The translations under genes and the position numbers were made by a program. A DNA stretch of 20,282 nucleotides from NCBI GenBank assembly GCA_013696665.1, contig JACCYC010000169.1, positions 1 to 20,282 on the forward strand. The letters are read 5' to 3'. The stretch comes from Burkholderiaceae bacterium. Its GTDB lineage: Bacteria > Pseudomonadota > Gammaproteobacteria > Burkholderiales > Burkholderiaceae_F. Below the pieces are notes generated by a model that ran no database searches, was not told the origin of the DNA, and saw only the letters and a program-made list of their open reading frames with translations. Position 1 is the stretch's first letter, and each line of letters starts with the position of its first letter. This document shows, piece by piece, positions 8,344 through 15,161 of the stretch.

Positions 8344-8628
8344 TCAGTCAGCGCGCCGGGCTTCGTATTCGGCGGGCGTCGAGCCGCCCCGCGTCAGCAG
8401 ATCTCTTAGCGACTGCACCGAATGACGATCCATCGTGTTGCCGCCGTGATGCGGTCGATGCAGCACGCCCTCCGCCTCGTTCAACTTGACCCGCATGCGC
8501 GCGCCGGCGACGGATTCCATTTGCGCGCCCAGGTGTTTCAGCAGCGACTCGATCTCACGGAATTGCAGCTTCGTGTTGACCGGGTCCTGAAATATTTCGC
8601 GCAGCAAATTGACATGCTTCTGGCTCAT
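8344..8628 (-). CDS. Solo HicA-fold protein, atypical active site
   Basis: A 94-residue protein with the layout of HicA-family toxins: an N-terminal helix, a segment resembling F.ei..LL..LGA, a beta region, then VLHRPHHGG and a C-terminal helix (VQSLRDLLTRGG). HicA toxins are dsRBD-fold mRNA interferases whose catalytic His normally follows Gly-Ser in the first strand. Here the matching stretch is VAGARMRV, with Arg where His is expected. No HicB antitoxin frame follows; the next gene is an O-methyltransferase 15 bp away. I therefore doubt it is an active toxin and read it as a domesticated RNA-binding relative. The frame continues upstream of ATG 8628 but reads as low-complexity Arg/Pro sequence, so that ATG is preferred. 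Confidence 0.75.
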   Translation of the reverse strand: MSQKHVNLLREIFQDPVNTKLQFREIESLLKHLGAQMESVAGARMRVKLNEAEGVLHRPHHGGNTMDRHSVQSLRDLLTRGGSTPAEYEARRAD

Positions 8629-8958
8629 AGAAATGGATTGACCAGTTTGGATCAGGCGCGATCGTACCTGCACTGGGCAGAACGCCGAGTTACGCGGCTG
8701 GCTTGATCGATTGCGCCGTTGGAGCAGCGGTGAACAGCCCGCAAACGGCATGCGCAAATGCCGCATGCTGAGATTGCGCCTACCGAGCGCGATGTCTTCT
8801 GGTATTGCGATAACACCGACAAACTGCACGCGCCGCGAAACGCGCGCGGTTTGATGCAAATGCTCTACGTCGAGTGGAGCCCAGCTAAGCTGCCGCGGCG
8901 CCCACGAGCACGCGCAACCGCAGTTGCGCCGAGCACCGATAAAAGACAACGATACTGA
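8629..8958. other. 330-bp intergenic region without a recognised gene
   Basis: This lies between the lipoprotein gene and the HicA-like gene, both on the minus strand, so it should contain the 3' end of one unit and the promoter of the other. A 66-codon plus-strand frame (8758-8958) has no family resemblance or ribosome binding site. A perfect hairpin GCGCAAC-CGCA-GTTGCGC occupies 8912-8929 but lacks a T-tract on either strand. A GCATGC repeat occurs near 8748-8770. No convincing promoter was recognised. Confidence 0.5.
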
Positions 8959-9576
8959 TCAACGTTGCTGGTACGGAGGTGGTGCGGCGTTAGGGGGCGG
9001 AATTGCCGCGTTTGGCGGCGGAGTGTTCGGGGGTGGAACCGCTGCATTTGGCGGGGGCGCGTTGCGCGGTGGAATTGCCGCGTACGGTGGTCGCGCGCCG
9101 GCATAGGGCGCAGGCGTCGGATAAGCGGCCGTTTGCCGCATTGACCGCGCGTAGCTTGCCGGCATCGGCACCTTATGACCACTCGCATACATACATTGGT
9201 AATACGTGTTGTCGAACCTTTGCTGTGAAGTGTAGGCAGCGGCTTGCGCATTCCCGGCCCCGACCGCACTCCCGCCAAATAGACCCAGCCCAGCCCCGAC
9301 ACGAGCACCGTCGCCGCCAGCAAGAATGCCGCCGACCGCAGCGCCCAGAATGGTCCCGACGACAGCGCTTCCAACAGCAGCATCGGTGGCCGCCTCGCCG
9401 GGGGTTCCACCGGCCTGTACCGCGTACTGCCGGCACGAGGCATCGTCATATTGAAACTGATCTATTGGCTTTCGGCTGCCCGGCATAGCCGAATATGTGG
9501 GGCCGGTCGGTACCGTGACACACCCTGCGAGCGCTGTGGCAGCAACGATCGCCAGCACCCTGTTATGCGCCTTCAT
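8959..9576 (-). CDS. Glycine-zipper lipoprotein with proline-rich repeat tail
   Basis: A 205-residue lipoprotein precursor. The signal peptide ends in the lipobox LAGC with lipidated Cys19. The middle (about 64-108) is a glycine-zipper region with spaced Gly/Ala (VGSAVVGTILGAAVGGILAGG), as in 17-kDa-antigen-like outer membrane proteins. The C-terminal quarter is a low-complexity tail built from units of about 12 residues related to PPPNAAIPPPNA, encoded by imperfect DNA repeats of about 36 bp. Two cysteines, in DASCRQY and YQCMY, flank the zipper. It probably anchors in the outer membrane. It overlaps the upstream exported-protein gene by ATGA, so translation is likely coupled. Function unknown. 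Confidence 0.88.
   Translation of the reverse strand: MKAHNRVLAIVAATALAGCVTVPTGPTYSAMPGSRKPIDQFQYDDASCRQYAVQAGGTPGEAATDAAVGSAVVGTILGAAVGGILAGGDGARVGAGLGLFGGSAVGAGNAQAAAYTSQQRFDNTYYQCMYASGHKVPMPASYARSMRQTAAYPTPAPYAGARPPYAAIPPRNAPPPNAAVPPPNTPPPNAAIPPPNAAPPPYQQR
8968..9095. repeat. Imperfect tandem repeats coding the Pro/Asn-rich lipoprotein tail
   Basis: About three and a half imperfect copies of a roughly 36-bp unit (on the plus strand resembling GGNGGAATTGCCGCGTTTGG) encode the PPPNAA(V/I)PPPN(T/A) repeats. Differences are mostly silent or conservative, so the array is old enough to have drifted. Copy number may vary between strains (inference). Confidence 0.65.
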
Positions 9577-10022
9577 CGCGCGCCCTGTGAAGGTTGCGGA
9601 GTCACGCGTTGCCAGCCTTCAGCGCAGCTTGCGACGTAGGGGTAATAGCTTCGGGCGCTCGCGCACCAGTACCACCACTGTTGTGCATTCGCGTCAACTG
9701 GCGCTGTCTGTAGAGGCGGCTGTGCTGCAGCAACCTGATCGTTCTCAATCCATACGCGGGGTTCTTGTGGAACCATGACAACGGGCGGTGATGCATAAAC
9801 AACTGGAGGGCCCCAATAACCAGGGCCCCAATAGCCAGAACCGCCCCAGTAGCCTGGGCCCCAATAGCGGGGGCCACCCCAATAGCCAAACGAAAAGTTT
9901 ACAGACGGTCCATGGTGGTGATAGCCGTGCCTGTGATTGCCGCGTGCCGACGCGGAATCACAGGCCATCAGCAGACTTGCGACCATTGTGGCCGAGGTAA
10001 TCAATGCTCTCAGCGGGGTCAT
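9573..10022 (-). CDS. Exported Tyr-Trp-Gly-rich protein of unknown function
   Basis: A 149-residue precursor with an N-terminal signal peptide (MTPLRALITSATMVASLLMA, likely cleaved near SASA-RG). A His-rich stretch (HRHGYHHHG, about 31-39) comes next, followed by repeated YWG units (about 47-72: YWGGPRYWGPGYWGGSGYWG). After a Pro/Val-rich linker, the C-terminus carries WWYWC...YYPYV..C..GWQ.V, a motif with two Cys that I recognise from small exported proteins of proteobacteria but cannot name. The His and aromatic repeats suggest metal or surface contact (inference only). It overlaps the glycine-zipper lipoprotein gene by ATGA, so the two are probably made together in the envelope. Confidence 0.82.
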   Translation of the reverse strand: MTPLRALITSATMVASLLMACDSASARGNHRHGYHHHGPSVNFSFGYWGGPRYWGPGYWGGSGYWGPGYWGPPVVYASPPVVMVPQEPRVWIENDQVAAAQPPLQTAPVDANAQQWWYWCASARSYYPYVASCAEGWQRVTPQPSQGAR

Positions 10023-10090
10023 CCCGTTTCCTTAACAAGCGACGTCACGTATGACTTAACGGCGCAATGCTAGTTCGAGACGACCCCAAA

Positions 10091-10123
10091 AGCGGTAGCA
10101 AAATGTAACTGAGCGCTACCGCT
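10091..10123 (-). terminator. Probable intrinsic terminator of the FPASDP protein gene
   Basis: A perfect 9-bp inverted repeat AGCGGTAGC (10091-10099) and GCTACCGCT (10115-10123) surrounds a 15-nt loop. On the minus strand the hairpin is followed by TTTTGGGG, giving a short T-run, and it lies 27 bp beyond the stop of the gene ending at 10150. The plus strand also reads CTTTAGGGTTTTG after the stem, so it may act in both directions. The long loop and short T-run make it a moderate call. Confidence 0.55.
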
Positions 10124-10149
10124 CTTTAGGGTTTTGTCGTCACGTCTGA

Positions 10150-10503
10150 CTACTGTTTCCAAGGTATGTAGTCGCGCCAGTCACGCCAGTCCGGCAACGA
10201 AGAGCGGCGCTCGCGCAACACATAGACGGCCACCAAAGCTATAACCGCGGCGCTGCCGAGCGCTATCAACGACGGGGTTGCCTTGCGCAGACGGCGCTTC
10301 CAAACGTCGCGGGAGCGATTGTTCTCGAACAACACCGGCTCAAGACTTGACTCATACGCCGGTGAGATTGGATCACTGGCAGGAAAACTTTCGGCGATTG
10401 CCTGATCGAGCAGGCGTTCATCATGCTCGGGTGAATTCACCGGCGGTATTTTCAAAGGCGATTCTGTCGGGTGATAACCGGATCGTGTTGAGGTCGTAGT
10501 CAT
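10150..10503 (-). CDS. Small single-TM protein with FPASDP motif, function unknown
   Basis: A 117-residue protein. The N-terminal half is polar and contains DQAIAESFPASDPIS (about 33-47), a motif seen in many short proteobacterial proteins of unknown function. One TM segment lies at about 77-97, preceded by a basic patch (KRRLRK) that suggests a cytoplasmic N-terminus. The tail is Trp-rich (DWRDWRDYIPWKQ). I chose ATG 10503 because GGAGG sits 4 nt upstream; an in-frame ATG at 10548 lacks such a site. It stands alone, 93 bp from the AI-2E gene and 127 bp from the next gene downstream. No function is assigned. Confidence 0.78.
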   Translation of the reverse strand: MTTTSTRSGYHPTESPLKIPPVNSPEHDERLLDQAIAESFPASDPISPAYESSLEPVLFENNRSRDVWKRRLRKATPSLIALGSAAVIALVAVYVLRERRSSLPDWRDWRDYIPWKQ

Positions 10504-10596
10504 GGGTCCTCCAAGGGGTGAAGCGCGGTGTGGCAATGATTCAAGCAAGCGTTGTGCCGTGAGTGGATAACCTCGCCGGAGAAAGTTAGCTGGTAC

Positions 10597-11601
10597 TCAC
10601 TCGCCCGAATCACGTTCCCCCAACGTATCTTGCAAATAAACCATCTGCACGAATACCAGCAGCGCAGCGGTGGCCGGTGCTGCGAGCAGTAAGCCTAGCC
10701 AACCAAACAGGAGTCCAGCGACCACAAGCGCCGCCAGCGATAGTGCCGGCGGGACCGAAACCGTGCGTTGCTCGATCAGCGGGGTCAGCACGTAGCCCTC
10801 GACGCTTTGAATCGCAACAAATAGCGCGATGACATAAAGGGCCTGCGCCGGACCTTGCAGCAGCGCAAACAAAGCGGCGGGGACTGCCGCGAGGAGGGGC
10901 CCGATGTTGGGTATGAAATCCAGCAGTGCTGCAATCAATGCCAAGGTCGCAGCCAGCGGCACACCTAGCGCGGTCAGCCCGATGAATACTGCAATGCCGA
11001 CCAGCACCATTGAAAGGCCTTTGCCAATCAGCCACCAGCGAAGTGTTTCGCCCATCGCATACAGCACCTCGCGCGCTCGCTCGCGTCGCGCGACAGGAAA
11101 CAGGCGCACCAGCCCATTGATATAAGGCTTTGGCTGAAATGCAAGATAGAGCGCAATGACGACCACCACGGCCGTGTTCCCAAGGGCGGCGAGTGTTCCA
11201 GAGACCGCGCCGGTTACCGTGCTCGCCGCGGCGTGCTCCCCGGCGGACGAACTTGTGCGAGCGTCAAATAGGGTTTCGAGCCACGCGAAGCGGCTCAACT
11301 CCTGTTGCAGCTTCTGCAGCGTGGCTGGCAACTGGGCTCGCAGCTCACGGACTTGTTCGCCGATCGATGGCGCAATCAGCCAGCCAATTACCGTGAACGA
11401 AACCACAAGCAGCACGACTACGATCACGAGTCCGATCTGTTCGGAAATGCCCAGGCGTTTGGCAAGCGGCTTCGACAGCGCGTGCAGCATCAAAGCGACA
11501 AGGATGCTGGCAAATATGAGCAGCACCACCTCGACCGCAAATGCGAGCAGCAGCAGCGCCGCCGCGCCAAACGCAATTTTAAGCAATGTGTTCTTGGTCA
11601 T
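10597..11601 (-). CDS. AI-2E family (PerM/TqsA-like) membrane transporter
   Basis: A 334-residue polytopic membrane protein. Several TM segments at the N-terminus, a soluble stretch (about 85-140), and a second membrane half match the AI-2E transporter family. The family motif region is readable as LLDFIPNIGPLLAAVPA, followed by VEGYVLTPLIEQRTVSVPPALSL. Family members include TqsA (autoinducer-2 export), PerM and Na+/H+ antiporters, so the substrate is open. The ATG at 11601 overlaps the uup stop as ATGA, with no Shine-Dalgarno, which implies coupled translation. An in-frame ATG at 11646 lies inside uup and is less likely. Confidence 0.92.
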   Translation of the reverse strand: MTKNTLLKIAFGAAALLLLAFAVEVVLLIFASILVALMLHALSKPLAKRLGISEQIGLVIVVVLLVVSFTVIGWLIAPSIGEQVRELRAQLPATLQKLQQELSRFAWLETLFDARTSSSAGEHAAASTVTGAVSGTLAALGNTAVVVVIALYLAFQPKPYINGLVRLFPVARRERAREVLYAMGETLRWWLIGKGLSMVLVGIAVFIGLTALGVPLAATLALIAALLDFIPNIGPLLAAVPAALFALLQGPAQALYVIALFVAIQSVEGYVLTPLIEQRTVSVPPALSLAALVVAGLLFGWLGLLLAAPATAALLVFVQMVYLQDTLGERDSGE

Positions 11602-13415
11602 GATGTTGTCTGGCCGGTGCGCGCCCTCACGTCGAGGCCGGACCATTGCTCGAACTTGGCCGCGATCGAGTGCTCAATCTCTTCAATTCTGCGCCGATCG
11701 ACTTTGATGATGTCGCTGCCGAAACGGTGATAGTCGGCCTGGCTCATGCGGGCGGATAGTTCTCGCTGCTCGGCCTCAAGCGCTTCGATCTCAACCGGCA
11801 GCGCCGCGAGTTGACGTTGTTCTTTATAAGAAAGCTTCTGTTTCGTGACAGGTGGCACTGCAACCACCGGTGCCTGCTCGCCGAGCGGTTTTTCCCAGCT
11901 CGGGCGGCTGACCGACGAACGCTGCTGCAGCCAGTCCGAGTAACCGCCGACAAACTCGCGCCAGACGCCAGAGCCTTCGGCCACCAGCGTCTGCGTCACG
12001 ACGTTGTCAAGAAACGCTCGATCGTGACTCACCAGCAACAGCGTGCCGGAGTAGTCCTGCAACGTCGTTTCGAGTAACTCCAGAGATTCGATATCGAGGT
12101 CGTTGGTCGGCTCGTCGAGCACCAGCAGATTCGCCGGGCGCGCGAACAGGCGTGCGAGCAGCAGCCGATTGCGTTCGCCGCCGGAGAGCGTCTTCACGCG
12201 CGCTTCGGCGCGCTGCGGTGGAAACAGAAAATCGGCGAGATAGGTCATCACATGTTTTCGTTCGGTGCCGATCTCGATCCAGTCGGAGCCCGGGCTGATG
12301 GTCTCGGCCAACGTGCTCTCCGGGTCGAGTGCATCACGCATCTGGTCGAAGTAGGCGACCTGCACATTGGTTCCCGTTTGCACGGTGCCATCGTCCGGCC
12401 CAAGTGCGCCGAGCATCAACTGAAGAAGGGTTGTCTTGCCAGCGCCATTGGGACCGATCAGTCCGATCCGATCGCCGCGCAGGATCCGCATCGATAGCGA
12501 TTCAACGATGACCTTGTCGCCGAATCGTTTCGTGACGTCGGTGAGTTCAGCGACGAGCTTGCCCGAGCGCTCGCCGGCATCGACGCTCAGCTTTACGCGG
12601 CCTATCGTTTCGCGGCGCGCCGTACGCTGGCGCCGCAGGCGTTCGAGTCGTTCGACGCGACCCGCATTGCGCGTACGGCGGGCCTCGATCCCGCGCCTTA
12701 TCCACGCCTCCTCCTGCTGCCAGAAGCGATCAAACTTTCTCGCTGCAGTATGTTCTGCCGACAGTTCGACTGCACGGCGCGCCTCCCACGCGCTGTAGTT
12801 ACCGGGGTAAGACCGCAGCAGGCCGCGGTCAAGCTCGACGATGCGTGTCGTGACGCGGTCAAGGAACGCGCGGTCGTGGGTGATCACGATCGATGTCTGC
12901 TTGGCGAGCAATTCTTCGATGCGCGTAATGCCATCGATGTCGAGATGATTGGTCGGCTCGTCGAGCAACATCAGGTCAGGCGACAGTGCGAATGCCAGTG
13001 CGAGTGCGCCGCGCTTGCGTTCGCCGCCAGAGAGCTGCGCCGGGTCCGCAGCTTCATCTAAGCCGAGCCTGTGCATGTACTCGATTAGTCGGGCCTCAAT
13101 CCGCCAGCGCTCGCGATCGTCATGAAAATGAGCATCGATGTCGCCGCGTAGCGCCAGGCTCAGGCGCAGGGTGGCGGCCGGCGGCAGAACAGGCTCCTGT
13201 TCCACGAGCGCTATCGAGACACCGTCCCTTTTCTTGATTTCGCCATCGTCGAGGTCGATGCGCCCGGCGATTGCATTGAGCAGCGAACTCTTTCCCGTAC
13301 CGTTGCGGCCGATCAACCCGATGCGGTCGCCCGCCCGCACGGTCAGCGACGCCCGGTCGAGCAGCGGATGCAGGCCGAAGGCCAGTTCGGCATCGATCAG
13401 GGTCAATAGCGGCAT
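11598..13415 (-). CDS. uup: ABC-F family ATPase Uup
   Basis: A 605-residue soluble protein with two ABC domains and no TM segments. The first has Walker A GRNGTGKS (36-43), LSGGE (128-132) and LLDEPTNHLD (150-159). The second has GPNGAGKT (321-328), LSGGE (410-414) and VLDEPTNDLD (432-441). The linker (EEAWIRRGIEARRTRN.GRV) and the second-domain DFLFPPQRA strongly resemble E. coli Uup, and a C-terminal coiled-coil arm (about 527-592) completes the Uup layout. Uup is linked to ribosome function and to limiting precise transposon excision. The open frame extends far upstream antisense to nothing known but across the EamA gene in another frame, so ATG 13415, 2 bp after the EamA stop, is the start. 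Confidence 0.95.
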   Translation of the reverse strand: MPLLTLIDAELAFGLHPLLDRASLTVRAGDRIGLIGRNGTGKSSLLNAIAGRIDLDDGEIKKRDGVSIALVEQEPVLPPAATLRLSLALRGDIDAHFHDDRERWRIEARLIEYMHRLGLDEAADPAQLSGGERKRGALALAFALSPDLMLLDEPTNHLDIDGITRIEELLAKQTSIVITHDRAFLDRVTTRIVELDRGLLRSYPGNYSAWEARRAVELSAEHTAARKFDRFWQQEEAWIRRGIEARRTRNAGRVERLERLRRQRTARRETIGRVKLSVDAGERSGKLVAELTDVTKRFGDKVIVESLSMRILRGDRIGLIGPNGAGKTTLLQLMLGALGPDDGTVQTGTNVQVAYFDQMRDALDPESTLAETISPGSDWIEIGTERKHVMTYLADFLFPPQRAEARVKTLSGGERNRLLLARLFARPANLLVLDEPTNDLDIESLELLETTLQDYSGTLLLVSHDRAFLDNVVTQTLVAEGSGVWREFVGGYSDWLQQRSSVSRPSWEKPLGEQAPVVAVPPVTKQKLSYKEQRQLAALPVEIEALEAEQRELSARMSQADYHRFGSDIIKVDRRRIEEIEHSIAAKFEQWSGLDVRARTGQTTS

Positions 13416-13417
13416 GA

Positions 13418-14356
13418 TTAGCGGGCCGGCTCCTGGCCGGCAGTCGAACGCGGCTCGAAACCGATCAGCACGATGCCGACTCCAGCGCACGCGAGCGCGA
13501 TCGCCTGCAGCCACGTGAACGTCTCGCCGAGCATGAATACGCCGACGAGCGTCGCTGCGATAGGCATGGCGACCGTGAATACGCCTGCGCGGCTCGCAGC
13601 CACATTCTTCAAACCCGCGACCCACATCCAGACGGCGAACAAGCTGGCGGCCAGCGCGTAGAAAATCAACAGCAGCCCCAGTTCTACGGTGAACGTGTTG
13701 GCATTGAAGTCGCTCAGTTGCCAGAGTCCCAGAGGCGCCATTAATGCGAGCCCCCACAGATTGATCAACGCGGACACTCGCAACGGCGCTCGCGTTGCCG
13801 AAAGCCGCTTCGCGATGATGACGTAGATCGCTTCGCACACGACAGCGGCAAACATCAGCAGGTTGCCCAGCAATGACAGTGCGGTTGTACTCGAACTGAC
13901 CGCTGCCTCCGCCGGTTTCGCAAATTGCAGCAGCAAAATGCCAAATACCGCAAATGCGATTGCTATCCAAACCCGCTTCGTCAACGGCTCGCGCAGCAAC
14001 CAGTGCGACAAGAGCGCCACCACTGCCGGCAGCGTTGCCAGCGTGACGCCTGCAGCCGTCGCCGTGGTCAGCTTGATTCCGGTCAACATGCAGATTGAAA
14101 ACAGGAAGTTGCCGAAAAATGACAGCAGGAAAAGAAGTCTCTGCTCGGTCCGGGTGAATTGCGGTTCGTCCAGTCGCGGCAACGTCCACGGCAGCATGGC
14201 AACCGCGCCGATAAGGAAGCGCAGAAAGCCCAGTGCAAACACCGGGATTACAGCCGCCAGCGGCTTTGACAGTGCGACATACGTTCCCACCAGCGCCATC
14301 GAACCGGTCAGAAGGATGGAAGAAGTAAAGCGCGACATCCCGGTGCTGATGTTCAT
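13418..14356 (-). CDS. EamA/DMT-family permease
   Basis: A roughly 312-residue membrane protein with about ten TM segments in two EamA halves. The first half includes FALGFLRFLIGAVAMLP and GVTLATLPAVVALLSHWLLREPLT; the second ends with AGVFTVAMPIAATLVGVFMLGETFTWLQAIALACAGVGIVL, the usual final EamA helices. Members export amino acids, nucleotides or other metabolites; the substrate here is unknown. Starts at 14356 and 14338 are both possible and neither has a clear Shine-Dalgarno; I use 14356. The gene leads a tight minus-strand run with uup and the AI-2E permease and diverges from the rhodanese gene across about 130 bp. Confidence 0.9.
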   Translation of the reverse strand: MNISTGMSRFTSSILLTGSMALVGTYVALSKPLAAVIPVFALGFLRFLIGAVAMLPWTLPRLDEPQFTRTEQRLLFLLSFFGNFLFSICMLTGIKLTTATAAGVTLATLPAVVALLSHWLLREPLTKRVWIAIAFAVFGILLLQFAKPAEAAVSSSTTALSLLGNLLMFAAVVCEAIYVIIAKRLSATRAPLRVSALINLWGLALMAPLGLWQLSDFNANTFTVELGLLLIFYALAASLFAVWMWVAGLKNVAASRAGVFTVAMPIAATLVGVFMLGETFTWLQAIALACAGVGIVLIGFEPRSTAGQEPAR

Positions 14357-14409
14357 GGGGCAGCGACGATACCCGACGGCTGATCGCGACCGGCGAACAC
14401 CCTTGCGAT

Positions 14410-14423
14410 GCATATCCATATGC
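14410..14423. promoter_or_regulatory. Perfect 6-2-6 inverted repeat in divergent region
   Basis: GCATAT-CC-ATATGC lies between the divergent EamA and rhodanese genes, 54 bp before the EamA start and 65 bp before the rhodanese start. Its size and location fit a dimeric regulator's operator, but no regulator gene is nearby and a 12-bp palindrome can occur by chance. Confidence 0.3.
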
Positions 14424-14455
14424 TCACGAGGTCACAACTTGGTGCGCGGCTTGCT

Positions 14456-14461
14456 TATGAT
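14456..14461 (+). promoter_or_regulatory. Candidate -10 element for the rhodanese gene
   Basis: TATGAT matches the sigma-70 -10 consensus at 5 of 6 positions and lies 27 bp before the rhodanese ATG. No good -35 box is seen at standard spacing, so the call is weak. Confidence 0.3.
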
Positions 14462-14488
14462 TCCCAGCTGTCCACTCATACACAAAGC

Positions 14489-15085
14489 ATGAAATCCGTC
14501 ACGCATTGGTTTGCCTGCTTGCTTTGCTCGGCGTTGGCCGTGGCGTCTATTCAAGCTTCGGCCCAGACGCTGCAGGCGTCGCGCGTGCCCGAGGAAATGC
14601 GGACGCAACAAGGCCTTTATCTTTCGCCTAAGCAAGCGCACCAGTTCGTGCGTGCGCAAAAAGGAAAAGTGTTGTTCATCGACGTGCGGACCCGGGCCGA
14701 AGCGCAGTTTCTGGGCATGGCAACTCCGGTCGATGCACTGGTGCCGTATGTCGAGTTTCAGGATTTCATGACCGACTGGGACGAAAATCGAAGCTTTTAC
14801 AGACTCGAGCCGTTCAGCGATTTCGTGCCGGAGGTAGGGCGACGTATGCAGTCAAAGGGGCTGAGCAAGGATGACCGGGTTGTGCTGATCTGCCGCTCGG
14901 GAGAGCGCAGCTCGCGTGCGGCAGACTTACTCACCAGCTCGGGCTACACGCGCGTGCATACCGTTGTTTACGGGTTTGAGGGTGAACTGTCCGATGGCGG
15001 GCGCCGCAATTTAAATGGCTGGAAGAACGCTGGCCTGCCCTGGAGCTACGAGCTCGATCGCAAGAAAATGTATTTTCCGCGCTAG
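14489..15085 (+). CDS. Periplasmic rhodanese-like sulfurtransferase
   Basis: A 198-residue precursor. The N-terminus is a signal peptide (MKSVTHWFACLLCSALAVAS, likely cleaved after ASAQ, residue 26), so the protein acts in the periplasm. A single rhodanese domain follows with VLFIDVRTRAEA (about 61-72) and the active-site loop LICRSGERSS, with catalytic Cys135. The family moves sulfane sulfur from thiosulfate or persulfides to acceptors; the physiological substrate is unknown. In-frame ATGs at 14408 and 14420 are rejected because only ATG 14489 starts the signal peptide. It diverges from the EamA gene and precedes the HlyD gene by 76 bp. Confidence 0.92.
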   Translation: MKSVTHWFACLLCSALAVASIQASAQTLQASRVPEEMRTQQGLYLSPKQAHQFVRAQKGKVLFIDVRTRAEAQFLGMATPVDALVPYVEFQDFMTDWDENRSFYRLEPFSDFVPEVGRRMQSKGLSKDDRVVLICRSGERSSRAADLLTSSGYTRVHTVVYGFEGELSDGGRRNLNGWKNAGLPWSYELDRKKMYFPR

Positions 15086-15124
15086 CCGAGCGGATGTACG
15101 CGACGCCTTAGGCACTCGCATGGT

Positions 15125-15152
15125 TTGCGCTGGCTGACTCCGCCCCCATAAT
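15125..15152 (+). promoter_or_regulatory. Possible promoter giving a near-leaderless exporter mRNA
   Basis: TTGCGC (15125-15130), a 16-bp spacer and CATAAT (15147-15152) resemble a sigma-70 promoter. Transcription would start about 2-3 nt before the HlyD ATG at 15162, which also lacks a Shine-Dalgarno. The -35 match is poor, so this is tentative. Confidence 0.3.
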
Positions 15153-15161
15153 CCGGTCGCT

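Noticed and set aside
8344..8628. Complete HicAB toxin-antitoxin module
   Set aside because: No HicB frame on either side and the catalytic His position is Arg.
8912..8929. Perfect hairpin GCGCAAC-CGCA-GTTGCGC as a terminator for the lipoprotein gene
   Set aside because: No T-tract follows on either strand; kept only as a note in the gap description.
8758..8958. 66-codon plus-strand frame in the 330-bp gap
   Set aside because: No ribosome binding site, no recognisable motif, and composition like a shadow frame.
13416..14189. Open upstream extension of the uup reading frame (to an ATG at 14189)
   Set aside because: It lies across the EamA gene in another frame, reads as Arg/Gly/Val-rich nonsense, and Uup homology begins exactly at ATG 13415.
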